Shown piece by piece: positions 55,907 to 63,728 of a DNA stretch of 64,000 nt. The stretch lies in assembly GCA_023954855.1 (NCBI GenBank), contig JAGSGY010000018.1, forward strand, positions 1 through 64,000, read 5' to 3'. A model generated the notes under the pieces. It did no database searches. It was not told where the DNA came from and saw nothing but the letters and a program-made list of their open reading frames with translations. The stretch is from Pseudomonadota bacterium (lineage in GTDB: Bacteria; Myxococcota_A; UBA796; GCA-2862545). How positions within the stretch are numbered: position 1 is the stretch's first letter; the number at the start of each line of letters is the position of its first letter. Made by a program: the position numbers and the translations under genes.

Positions 55907-56682
55907 CAGAGCACCAGCTTCACAGCTTGCATGAGCCCGTCGATGACTTCGGCATCATCGGTGAGCGGCTCGACCATGGCGGCCTGAGCCGCCTCACGGG
56001 CGGGGTAGCCCGACGCAATCAGCTTGCCGGTCTCAACGAGAAGCCGCGTCGACGGCACCTCGGCGAGCCCGAGTCGATCGAGCGTCCGAAGCTTGTGTCC
56101 AAGTGCGACGAGACGCTTGGCCATCGCCGCGGGCACCCCCGACTCGGCCTCGACAATCTCTTGCTCGACCGAGGCGGACGGGTAGTCGAATCGAACCCCC
56201 AAGAAGCGCTGCCGGGTCGATGGCTTGAGCTCCTTGAGACGGTTCTGGTATCCGGGGTTGTAGCTGGCCACGAGCATGAAGCCCTCGGCGGCCGTCAGCG
56301 AGGTATCGAGACGGTCGACGAAGATCTGATGCCGGTGGTCCGACAGTGGGTGAAGCGCGACAATGACGTCGGGTCGCGCCTCAGCGAGTTCATCCAAGTA
56401 GAGAATCGCCCCCTGCCGCACCGCTCGCGTCACCGGCCCGTCCTGCCAGACCGTGTCGCCCCCCTGAATCAGGAAGCGGCCCAGCAGGTCGGTCGCCGAC
56501 GTGTCCTCGTGGCAGGCCACCGTCACCAGGGGGCGTCCCAGGCGATGGGCCATGTGCTCGACGAAGCGTGACTTCCCACAGCCTGTCGGGCCCCGGAGAA
56601 GGAGCGGCTGCCGCAGGCGAAAGGCATGCTCGAAGAGCGCGACCTCTCGACCTACAGCTCGGTAGTAAGGGGCGTCAGACAT
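55906..56682 (-). CDS. norQ: NorQ, MoxR-type AAA+ ATPase
   Basis: 258 residues of the NorQ/CbbQ family: Walker A RGPTGCGKS, Walker B AILYLDELAEARPD, sensor-like ASYNPGYQNRLKELKPSTRQRF. It partners NorD to mature the nitric oxide reductase. It starts immediately after norB and overlaps norD by one base, so the three are co-translated. Confidence 0.93.
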   Translation of the reverse strand: MSDAPYYRAVGREVALFEHAFRLRQPLLLRGPTGCGKSRFVEHMAHRLGRPLVTVACHEDTSATDLLGRFLIQGGDTVWQDGPVTRAVRQGAILYLDELAEARPDVIVALHPLSDHRHQIFVDRLDTSLTAAEGFMLVASYNPGYQNRLKELKPSTRQRFLGVRFDYPSASVEQEIVEAESGVPAAMAKRLVALGHKLRTLDRLGLAEVPSTRLLVETGKLIASGYPAREAAQAAMVEPLTDDAEVIDGLMQAVKLVL

Positions 56683-58050
56683 CTACTTTCCGGGAACCGG
56701 CTCACCAGGAGCGGGCAGCACGGACTCGGACTCGACGGGCAGGCCGTACGAGATGAAGTCCCAGATGAAGAGAAGGATGCCGAGCGTGAACAGGCAGGCG
56801 GCCATCACGAGCATGAAGAAGTGCACGTGCAGTTCCTCCTGGACGAGCATGAAGTCCATGCCGCCAAGGCGCTCGAGGTAGACCTGGGCCACGCCGGCCA
56901 CCGCGAAGGCACCGGTCATGAAGACCATGCCGATGTTCGCGAGCCAGAAGGCCCACTCACTGCGCCAGTGATCGAAGAACTTGCGTCCCGTCATCTCTGG
57001 CAGCGTGTAGCTGATCATCGCGAGAACGAGCATCGCGTAGGCACCCCAGAACGCGAGGTGGCCGTGCATGGCCGTCACGAGCGTTCCGTGCGTCCAGATG
57101 TTCACGCCGGGCAGCGTGTGGGCAAAGCCAAGAAGACCGGCGCCGACAAAGGACATGATGCCTGTGCCCACACTCCACTTGAGTGCGGTCTTGTTCGGGT
57201 GCTGCCGCTGTCCCTTGCGCGAGATGGTCACGGTGTACAGCGCCATTCCGAGGAACGCGAGCGGCTCGAGCGCCGAGAAGATGCCACCGACCATCAGCCA
57301 GTACTCGGGTGCGCCCATCCAGTAGTAGTGGTGGCCGGTTCCGAGGATGCCCGAGAGGAAGGTGAGGCCAACGATGACGTACAGCCACTTCTCGATGACT
57401 TCGCGGTCGACGCCGGTGAGCTTGATGAGCAGGAACGCCAGGATGGCGCCCATGATCAGCTCCCAGACCCCTTCGACCCACAGGTGGACCACCCACCAAC
57501 GGAAGTACGAGTCCATCGCCAGGTTCTCGAAGTAGATCATGCCGGGCAAGTACAGAAGCGCGGCGGCGGTCAATCCCACCATCAAGGTGACGGCCGTGGT
57601 GGTGAAGCGCTTGCCGTTCCACAGCGTCATGCCGATGATCAGCAGGAAGGTCAGCACGTTGACGACCACCAGGTAGTCAAGCGGACGCGGGATCTCGAGG
57701 AACTTACGTCCCTCCCACCAGTTCATGTGGAAGCCGAGGATGGCGATGACCCCGACCAGCAGCAGAGAACCCCACTGCACCCAAGCGAGCTTCGGCATCC
57801 AGATGTCGCGGCCCGACTCCTCGGGAATGATGTAGTAGGCCGAGCCCATGAAGCCCGCGAGAAGCCAGACCACAAGCAGGTTGGTGTGGGTCGCTCGGGC
57901 GGCGTTGAACGGAATGAAGTCGTGCAGAACGTCGTAGCCCATGTGCGCAAAGCCCATGATGAAGCCGTAGCAGATCTGCAAGAAGAACAGGCCCATGCAG
58001 GCGGCAAAGAACGCCCATGCGAGCTGACGTGAGTGCTTGAGACTCGTCAT
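56683..58050 (-). CDS. norB: NorB, nitric oxide reductase catalytic subunit (cNOR type)
   Basis: 455 residues, about twelve membrane helices. The heme-copper oxidase relative has its metal ligands visible: ARATHTNLLVVWLLAGF, HLWVEGVWELIMGAI (FeB His plus the two Glu of NorB), GTGHHYYW and HGHLAFWGAY. There is no N-terminal quinol-oxidase extension, so this is the cytochrome c-dependent type that needs NorC. It reduces 2 NO to N2O. AGGAGG precedes the ATG, nine bases after norC. Confidence 0.96.
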   Translation of the reverse strand: MTSLKHSRQLAWAFFAACMGLFFLQICYGFIMGFAHMGYDVLHDFIPFNAARATHTNLLVVWLLAGFMGSAYYIIPEESGRDIWMPKLAWVQWGSLLLVGVIAILGFHMNWWEGRKFLEIPRPLDYLVVVNVLTFLLIIGMTLWNGKRFTTTAVTLMVGLTAAALLYLPGMIYFENLAMDSYFRWWVVHLWVEGVWELIMGAILAFLLIKLTGVDREVIEKWLYVIVGLTFLSGILGTGHHYYWMGAPEYWLMVGGIFSALEPLAFLGMALYTVTISRKGQRQHPNKTALKWSVGTGIMSFVGAGLLGFAHTLPGVNIWTHGTLVTAMHGHLAFWGAYAMLVLAMISYTLPEMTGRKFFDHWRSEWAFWLANIGMVFMTGAFAVAGVAQVYLERLGGMDFMLVQEELHVHFFMLVMAACLFTLGILLFIWDFISYGLPVESESVLPAPGEPVPGK

Positions 58051-58059
58051 GATTGCCTC

Positions 58060-58761
58060 CTACTTGAGCGATGAGAGCCACGTGACCAGGGCAGCCCGGT
58101 CAGCGTCGGTGAGGTTGAGATTCGGCATGGTGGTGCCGGGCTTCACGGACTGGGGGTCCTTGAGCCAGATGTCGAGGTCGGCCGACGTGATGCGGGTTCC
58201 GACTCCGTCGAGGGCAGGTCCGACGTTTCCGCCCGAGCCGCCGACCGCGTGACACGCAGCGCAGATCGTGCCGTACACCGGCGGTGCTGCAGCGAGTGCT
58301 GCGACACCCGCCTCGGTCGGCAGTGCCTCTGAAGCCCCGAGCCCCTGAAGCCGTGGCTTCGCGGGGAACCCGTTCGTGTCGATCTTTCCAACCCAATCGA
58401 GGAAATCGATGACGTCCTCGATCTCTTCTTCAGTGAAGTTGTACTGCACCATCTTGCGACGGCCCGGGTACATCGCCTGCGGGTCCTTGAGGAAGGTGCG
58501 GAGCCAGGGCTTGCCGCGACGTTCGACTGCCAACGTCAGCTCTGGCGCGTAATACGCACCCTCACCGAGAAGGGTGTGGCAGCCCATACAGTTGTTTTCG
58601 TCCCAGATGAGGCGCCCTCTCAAGGCGCTCTCTGAGAGGTCGTTTTCATGGGTTCGCTCGGGCAGCTGACGGATGGTATCGACGGTCAAGAAGAGAAAGA
58701 CCGCTGAGAACCCACCCGTGGCCACCAGGAAGAACCACTTCGCTTGTGATTTTGAGAGCAT
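58060..58761 (-). CDS. norC: NorC with an extra C-terminal cytochrome c domain
   Basis: 233 residues, start ATG 58761 (TGGAGTG upstream). An N-terminal membrane anchor (KWFFLVATGGFSAVFLFLTV), then the NorC cytochrome with CMGCH (58-62) and axial-Met region RRKMVQYNF. Ordinary NorC proteins end near residue 150. Here a second cytochrome c domain follows, with CAACH (167-171) and likely Met212 (TTMPNLNL). The extra heme probably takes electrons from periplasmic carriers and passes them to the first. Expressed from a sigma54 promoter. Confidence 0.93.
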   Translation of the reverse strand: MLSKSQAKWFFLVATGGFSAVFLFLTVDTIRQLPERTHENDLSESALRGRLIWDENNCMGCHTLLGEGAYYAPELTLAVERRGKPWLRTFLKDPQAMYPGRRKMVQYNFTEEEIEDVIDFLDWVGKIDTNGFPAKPRLQGLGASEALPTEAGVAALAAAPPVYGTICAACHAVGGSGGNVGPALDGVGTRITSADLDIWLKDPQSVKPGTTMPNLNLTDADRAALVTWLSSLK

Positions 58762-58795
58762 GCATGCACTCCATGGCTGTGGGAGGCACATCCAA

Positions 58796-58811
58796 AGCAA
58801 GACGCGTGCCA
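58796..58811 (-). promoter_or_regulatory. Sigma54 (-24/-12) promoter of the nor operon
   Basis: Read on the minus strand: TGGCACGCGTCTTGCT, a full match to TGGCACG-N4-TTGCW. The transcript should start about 12 bases later, near 58785, leaving a leader of roughly 24 nt with the norC ribosome site. NorR is encoded in the same run. Confidence 0.88.
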
Positions 58812-58862
58812 GATTCACACGGCCTACGATGCCGTAATGATGCACAACACAGGATGCTGCAG

Positions 58863-58916
58863 GTCAATACAACAACACTCGAGGATGTCATTTAATCAAC
58901 ACGTTGTTGATTCAAC
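58863..58916 (-). promoter_or_regulatory. Three NorR-like enhancer sites upstream of norC
   Basis: Two exact GT-N7-AC sites (58863-58873 GTCAATACAAC; 58906-58916 GTTGATTCAAC) flank a near match (58887-58897 GTCATTTAATC). They lie about 80-130 bp upstream of the predicted start, a normal enhancer distance. A 19-bp inverted repeat, AATCAACA-cgt-TGTTGATT (58894-58912), overlaps the distal site. NorR of E. coli and Ralstonia binds three such sites. Confidence 0.7.
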
Positions 58917-59059
58917 ATCGCACGCCAAGAACGACAACAGGGCGTCGATGCTCTGGCTCCAAGCCAGGCGCGGTGTGACCCAGGTCACAGTTCCCTTCCC
59001 TGGGCCCGACTGTGGAACCTGGGCGGCTAGCTCACGTCTCACCGACCCAAGGGACGCCC

Positions 59060-59986
59060 ATGCTCTTCACGCTGCTGCTCACTTCCGCGTTCGCCGACTG
59101 CCTCTCCCCGTCGCCGGCTCGCATCGAGTACGCCTTGGAGGCGGGCGGTGCAAAGATCGAGGTCCTCGCCGCCGGTCGCTGCGAGGGGGAGGACGTGCGG
59201 ATCTCGACGGAGGTCACCGTGCGTGCAGCAGAGCAGCCGATCACGGTCACGCGATGGACACCAGGCACGTCGCATCGCAACGACGACGAGGGCGCTGGTG
59301 GGCTCTCGGGCAACTCGAGCAGGCGTTCCGAGAGGATTGCCGCTCACGACTCGACGGTTGTGCAGGCCGAGCACAAAGCCCGGCCTGAAGGCCTGACCGA
59401 AATGCACCAGCGAACATCGATCTTAAACGGCTCACTGCCCGAAACTCACGTCAGCGTGCACTCGGTCGTCAACGCAGAAACCGACCCGCCTACGCTGACG
59501 GCCCACGTCTTCGTGAGCAGACCGCCACGGTCCCAGGCCGCCGCCGCCCGGGCGTGCGCTGGCAACGACATCCTCATCGGCGCCACGCCGCAGTCCCATG
59601 TCGTGACCTGTCTCGACGTACCCAACGACTACGCCATCAGCGGCGAGGTCGATGTGGCCAGCGAAGGGGGCGTGATCGCGTGCCCCGAGGACACCTACCT
59701 CCAGCAGATCGGCCAGCAAAGCGGGCGTTGCATCGGCCTGACCCGAAGACCCGGCATCTGGCAGGATCTCTGGGGACACAGCACCTGGGAGGCGGTGCGC
59801 TGGAAGAACAGTCACTCGGGTCAGGGCGGCGACTTCGCAGAGGCTCCGGTGTGCCACAACCGCTACGCAGCAATCCGCTGGGATCCGGACGATACCGACG
59901 ACCCCGTGCGATGCGCCGCGGCGGACATGGAGCTTCGCCGCGAGATGTACCCAGTCCGCGCCAGCGAATGGGCCGAAAAACCCTAG
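59060..59986 (+). CDS. Exported protein of unknown function
   Basis: 308 residues from ATG 59060 (AAGGGACGCCC upstream). A short signal peptide (MLFTLLLTSAFA) is followed by a first half with strands and a charged, Ser-rich middle (HRNDDEGAGGLSGNSSRRSE). The second half contains several spaced cysteines (RACAGND, VVTCLDVPN, VIACPED, GRCIGL, PVCHN, VRCAAAD), so disulfides are likely. No domain recognised. It is divergent from norC and shares its upstream region; a functional link is unproven. Confidence 0.65.
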   Translation: MLFTLLLTSAFADCLSPSPARIEYALEAGGAKIEVLAAGRCEGEDVRISTEVTVRAAEQPITVTRWTPGTSHRNDDEGAGGLSGNSSRRSERIAAHDSTVVQAEHKARPEGLTEMHQRTSILNGSLPETHVSVHSVVNAETDPPTLTAHVFVSRPPRSQAAAARACAGNDILIGATPQSHVVTCLDVPNDYAISGEVDVASEGGVIACPEDTYLQQIGQQSGRCIGLTRRPGIWQDLWGHSTWEAVRWKNSHSGQGGDFAEAPVCHNRYAAIRWDPDDTDDPVRCAAADMELRREMYPVRASEWAEKP

Positions 59987-61593
59987 CGCCCGCGAATCAG
60001 ATCCGCGGCCTTCTCACCGATCATGATGCACGGTGCATTCGTGTTCCCGCCCGTCACACTCGGCATGATCGACGCATCGGCGACACGTAGGCCCTCGATT
60101 CCCCTCACCCGCAGTTCGGGGTCGACCACCGCCCGCTCATCGCTGCCCATGCGACAGGTTCCGACGGGGTGGTACACGGTGGCCACGCGGTTCGGAAGCT
60201 CCTTGCGCAAGGCCTCACCGCTGATGTTCGGCTCGAGCTCGGAGCTGACCTCCCCGGCAATGGCGGCGTGCCCCATGATCTCTCGGGTCATGCGGATGCC
60301 GTCGAGCAGCACCTTCGTGTCGGCCTCACGCTCGAGATAGTGCGGGTCGATGTGCAGCTTGTCTGCGGGATCGAGCGACAACAGACGCAGCTCACCGCGG
60401 CTCTCTGGGTAGATGAGCGTCGGCTGAATCGTGAACGCCGCTCGCGTATCGACGGTCGGCCGCTTGGTGGTGTCGTCCTGGTTCGGATGCGGGTACGCCC
60501 ACGGCAAGCTGTGCAGCTGTAGGTTCGGGATGGGCTCAGATGCGTCGGTCTTCAGAAAGGCGACGACCTCGAACACGCTGCGACCGAACCACGTACCGCC
60601 GAACAGCTTCTCGCGAATCATGCCGCTGAAGAAGTGGGTGGCGGTGCCCTTGTGTCCGCCGTTTGGCGTGATGAACGTCAGCGGAAAGAACAGGTGGTCG
60701 TGCAGGTTCTTGCCCACAGGGAGGTCCGCCACCACATCGATGCCGAGCTTGGCAAGGTCCTCGGCGGGACCGATGCCGCTGCGCAGCAAGATGGCCGGCG
60801 AACCCACGGCACCCGCAGAGAGAATGACCTCGGAAGACGCGCGCGCGACGGTGTCCTCGCCCTTGACCGCGTACTTCACGCCGACGGCCCGGCCGTTCTC
60901 GATGATGACCTTGTCGACCAGAGCGCCGAGCACGATCTCGAGGTTCGCACGGCCCTTATTGGGATGCAGGTAGCCCTCGGCCGTCGAGGAACGAACGCCG
61001 TCGCGGTGGGTGAGCTGAAACAGCGACACCCCTTCCTGGGAGGCGCCGTTGTAGTCGTCGAGAATCGGCACGCCGATGGCGTCGGAGACCGCGGGCATGA
61101 ACGCTTCTGAGACGCGTGAGATGTCGGTCGGACGGCTGATCTTGATCGGCCCGCCGGCACCGCGGAGTTCGCTCTCGCCACCCTCGAAGTCTTCGAAGCG
61201 CTTGAAGTAGGGCACCACGCTGTCGTAGTCCCAACCCGGGCAACCCTCGGAGGCCCAGCTGTCGAAGTTGGCCCGGTTTCCGCGCACGAAGACCATGCCG
61301 TTGATCGCCGACGATCCGCCGAGCACCTTGCCGCGCACATAGGGAATCTTGCGGTCGAGCGTCGGGGCTCGCGGCGTGGTCTTGTAGCCCCAGTCGTACT
61401 TCTTCTTGATCTGCGGCACGGTGTGGATGATCGAGACCATGCCGGGAACCGTGCAGATCGCACTGCGGTCGGTGATGCCACCCTCGAGCAGGAGCACCCG
61501 GCACTCGGGATCCTCGGAGAGTCGCGCGGCGATGACGGCCCCAGCGGACCCCGCACCGACGACGATGTAGTCCCAGCTTCCAGCTTCACCCAT
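59983..61593 (-). CDS. GMC-family FAD oxidoreductase (choline dehydrogenase-like)
   Basis: 536 residues from ATG 61593, overlapping the previous stop by one base. FAD-binding VVGAGSAGAVIAARLSED at the N-terminus, GMC signature GGSSAINGMVFVRGNRANFD, second signature SAGAVGSPAILLRSGIGP, and the C-terminal catalytic region with VYHPVGTCRMG and TNAPCIMIGEKAADLI. GMC enzymes oxidise alcohols, including sterols. An alcohol intermediate from lipid or sterol breakdown is likely given the operon. Last of three coupled genes under KstR-like control. Confidence 0.9.
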   Translation of the reverse strand: MGEAGSWDYIVVGAGSAGAVIAARLSEDPECRVLLLEGGITDRSAICTVPGMVSIIHTVPQIKKKYDWGYKTTPRAPTLDRKIPYVRGKVLGGSSAINGMVFVRGNRANFDSWASEGCPGWDYDSVVPYFKRFEDFEGGESELRGAGGPIKISRPTDISRVSEAFMPAVSDAIGVPILDDYNGASQEGVSLFQLTHRDGVRSSTAEGYLHPNKGRANLEIVLGALVDKVIIENGRAVGVKYAVKGEDTVARASSEVILSAGAVGSPAILLRSGIGPAEDLAKLGIDVVADLPVGKNLHDHLFFPLTFITPNGGHKGTATHFFSGMIREKLFGGTWFGRSVFEVVAFLKTDASEPIPNLQLHSLPWAYPHPNQDDTTKRPTVDTRAAFTIQPTLIYPESRGELRLLSLDPADKLHIDPHYLEREADTKVLLDGIRMTREIMGHAAIAGEVSSELEPNISGEALRKELPNRVATVYHPVGTCRMGSDERAVVDPELRVRGIEGLRVADASIMPSVTGGNTNAPCIMIGEKAADLIRGR

Positions 61594-62705
61594 CACATGC
61601 CTCCAAGGGCGCCCATGCGCTTCAGCGTGGCCTTGCACTCGGAGATGATGTCGGACATCACCTTGGCCGTCGGCACAATCTCGTTCATGCGCCCGACGAT
61701 CTGGCCGACAGGGCTACCCGCGAGCGGCTTGTTGCCGTGGTGGTAGATGCGCTCGGCCGCCTCGGCCTGCACCATCCACATCATGGGAATTGGCAGGTAG
61801 CCGGGGCTCTCCTTCGAGGCCCAGGCCTCGGTCCACGCCGTCTTGAGCTGGCGAGCCGGCTTGCCCGAGATGGCGCGGCTGCGCACGGTGTCGGTGCTCT
61901 TGGCCTCGAGCAGCTTCTCGATGACGATCGGCGCGTGGTACTCGACGTGCTCGGTGGTGGTGAGCCAGACCGAGCCCATCCACACGCCGTCTGCACCCAG
62001 CGCCAGTGCGGCCGCCATCTGTCGCCCGCTGCCGATGCCGCCCGCCGTGAGCACGTAGGTGTCGCCGGCCGCGTCCACGACCTCGGGGGTGAGCACCATG
62101 CCGGCAACTTCACCGGTGTGACCGCCCGCCTCGGTGCCCTGGGCGATGATCACGTCGACGCCGGCCGCCTTGTGCGCCATCGCCTGCTTCTTCTTTCCGC
62201 ACAGCGCACCGACCAACACACCCTTGGCGTGTGCGGCCTCGATGCAGTCCGGTGGAGGGGTGCCGAGTGCGTTCGCGATCAGCGCAATCGGATGCCTCAG
62301 CGCGACCTCGAGGTGGGCCCGACCTCGCTCGTCACTCCACCCGAGTAGGTCCTCGCCCTTGCGCTCGTAGTCGTCGGGAAGCTCGTCCACGCCGTACTTC
62401 TCGAGCAGGTGGGCGACGAAGGCATGATGCGCCGGCGAGATCATCGCGCGGAGCTTCTCTTCGGTCCATTCCTCGCCCTTGCCGGCGTAGGACATCGGCA
62501 TGACGGTGTCGACGCCGTACGGCTTTCCGCCCAGGCGTTCATCGAGCCAGGTACACGCCTCATCCAGCTCCTCGGGGCTCATCGCGATGGCGCCGAGCAC
62601 ACCGAGACCACCAGCGAGGCTCACCTCAAGCACGACCTCCTTGGCACGGGTAAAAGCGAAAATCGGGGCTTCGAGGCCCAGCTTCTTGGCGAGTCGGGTC
62701 TGCAT
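61593..62705 (-). CDS. Nitronate monooxygenase-like flavoprotein
   Basis: 370 residues. NMO/2-nitropropane dioxygenase TIM barrel with APIFAF, AGGLGVLGA, DVIIAQGTEAGGHTGEV and VLTAGGIGSGRQMAAALALGADGVWMGS. Members of this fold in steroid degraders (IpdC-like) act on ring-derived CoA thioesters rather than nitronates; the operon favours such a role, but this is inference. It starts on the last base of the SDR stop (TAATG) and runs into the GMC gene with a one-base overlap. Confidence 0.85.
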   Translation of the reverse strand: MQTRLAKKLGLEAPIFAFTRAKEVVLEVSLAGGLGVLGAIAMSPEELDEACTWLDERLGGKPYGVDTVMPMSYAGKGEEWTEEKLRAMISPAHHAFVAHLLEKYGVDELPDDYERKGEDLLGWSDERGRAHLEVALRHPIALIANALGTPPPDCIEAAHAKGVLVGALCGKKKQAMAHKAAGVDVIIAQGTEAGGHTGEVAGMVLTPEVVDAAGDTYVLTAGGIGSGRQMAAALALGADGVWMGSVWLTTTEHVEYHAPIVIEKLLEAKSTDTVRSRAISGKPARQLKTAWTEAWASKESPGYLPIPMMWMVQAEAAERIYHHGNKPLAGSPVGQIVGRMNEIVPTAKVMSDIISECKATLKRMGALGGM

Positions 62706-63610
62706 TAGCGGGCTCCGTAGGCGTAGAGGGGTTCGGGTGCCTCGCTGATGAGGCGGGCGACGGCGTCGGTGAGCTCTTCGGGCTGCCAGCGCGCGCCCTT
62801 GTCGACGGAGGCTCCGGGGCGGTAGCCGTCCTGCACATTGAGCTTTCCGCCTTGAATCTCGAAGACACGGCCGGTCACATCCTTGGACTCGGCCGACGCC
62901 AACCACACCACGAGCGGCGAGACGTTCTCGGGAGCCCAAGCATCAAAGCCGGTCTCGGGTGCCTTCATCATCTCGGCGAAGGGGCCCTCGGTCATCCGCG
63001 TGCGCGCCGCGGGGGCAATCGCATTTGCGGTGATGCCGTAGCGACCCATCTCAGCGGCCTGGACAAGCGTGAGGGATGCGATGCCGCCCTTTGCCGCGGC
63101 GTAGGCGGCCTGGCCCACCGATCCGAGCAGGCCGGCACCCGACGAGGTGTTGATGATGCGGGCGTCGGGCATGCGACCGGCCTTGGCCTCGCCCCGCCAG
63201 TAGGCACACGCGTGCCGCGTGATGCAGTAGTGACCGCGCAGGTGCACGTGCATGACGGCGTCCCACTCGTCGACGGTGGACGACACGAACATGCGGTCGC
63301 GAAGAATACCGGCGTTGTTCACCACCGCATCCAAGCCGCCGAAGTGGTCAATCGCCAACTTCACCGCCTCGCCAGCCGCCTCGAAGTCGGCGATGTCGTG
63401 AAAGCTCGCCACGGCTTCACCGCCAGCCGCACGAATCGCCTCGACCACCTCTTCGGCCGGGCGCTGATCACTGCCCTCGCCGCTTCCGGAGGCTCCGATG
63501 TCGTTGACCACGACCTTTGCGCCCGCCGCACCAAACGCGAGCGCATGCGCCCGTCCAATGCCGCGTCCCGCGCCAGTGATGATCACGACCCGCCCGTCAC
63601 AGATACCCAT
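62705..63610 (-). CDS. SDR dehydrogenase, 17beta-HSD4/MFE-2-like
   Basis: 301 residues from ATG 63610 (GAGGGGCGC upstream). NAD loop TGAGRGIGR, NNAG, catalytic Ser in INTSSGAGLLG and Tyr170-x3-Lys174 (YAAAK). The VVVNDIGASGSGEGSDQRPAEEVVEAI wording is that of the dehydrogenase half of peroxisomal MFE-2 and the actinobacterial steroid enzymes Hsd4A/ChsB1-like. The expected substrate is a 3-hydroxyacyl-CoA with a sterol or branched chain. First gene of the operon behind the paired operators. Confidence 0.88.
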   Translation of the reverse strand: MGICDGRVVIITGAGRGIGRAHALAFGAAGAKVVVNDIGASGSGEGSDQRPAEEVVEAIRAAGGEAVASFHDIADFEAAGEAVKLAIDHFGGLDAVVNNAGILRDRMFVSSTVDEWDAVMHVHLRGHYCITRHACAYWRGEAKAGRMPDARIINTSSGAGLLGSVGQAAYAAAKGGIASLTLVQAAEMGRYGITANAIAPAARTRMTEGPFAEMMKAPETGFDAWAPENVSPLVVWLASAESKDVTGRVFEIQGGKLNVQDGYRPGASVDKGARWQPEELTDAVARLISEAPEPLYAYGAR

Positions 63611-63621
63611 GCGCCCCTCAG

Positions 63622-63635
63622 TAGAACGTGTTCTA
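63622..63635. promoter_or_regulatory. KstR-like operator, SDR-proximal
   Basis: TAGAACGTGTTCTA, a palindrome apart from its central two bases, fitting T-N2-AAC-N2-GTT-N2-A. It begins 11 bp upstream of the SDR ATG (63610). Confidence 0.72.
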
Positions 63636-63644
63636 GCGACGAAG

Positions 63645-63658
63645 TAGAACATGTTCTA
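63645..63658. promoter_or_regulatory. KstR-like operator, SDR-distal (perfect palindrome)
   Basis: TAGAACATGTTCTA is a perfect 14-bp palindrome, 23 bp from the proximal site. On the minus strand TTGCGC lies 18 bp before its TAGAAC, so it may overlap the -10 of the SDR promoter. Confidence 0.75.
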
Positions 63659-63702
63659 TTGGCGCGTGCCAGCGAAGCGCAAAACCCTCCGCTGAGGTGG
63701 CG

Positions 63703-63728
63703 TAGAGCGGCGTCTCAGCGACGCTCTA
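63703..63728 (-). terminator. Hairpin at the end of the right-edge gene
   Basis: TAGAGCG (63703-63709) pairs with CGCTCTA (63722-63728), and an alternative inner stem GCGTC/GACGC (63710-63714, 63720-63724) overlaps it. It includes the stop codon of the minus-strand gene at 63726 and lacks a U-run. Possible 3' end. Confidence 0.3.

Noticed and set aside
58894-58916. FNR/DNR box upstream of norC
   Set aside because: The TTGAT and ATCAA halves present are not in the TTGAT-N4-ATCAA arrangement; the sigma54 promoter with NorR-like sites explains the region better.
63622-63658. LexA/SOS boxes as explanation for the TAGAAC palindromes
   Set aside because: Known GAAC-type SOS boxes have four bases between GAAC and GTTC; these have two, and the downstream genes are lipid enzymes rather than repair genes.
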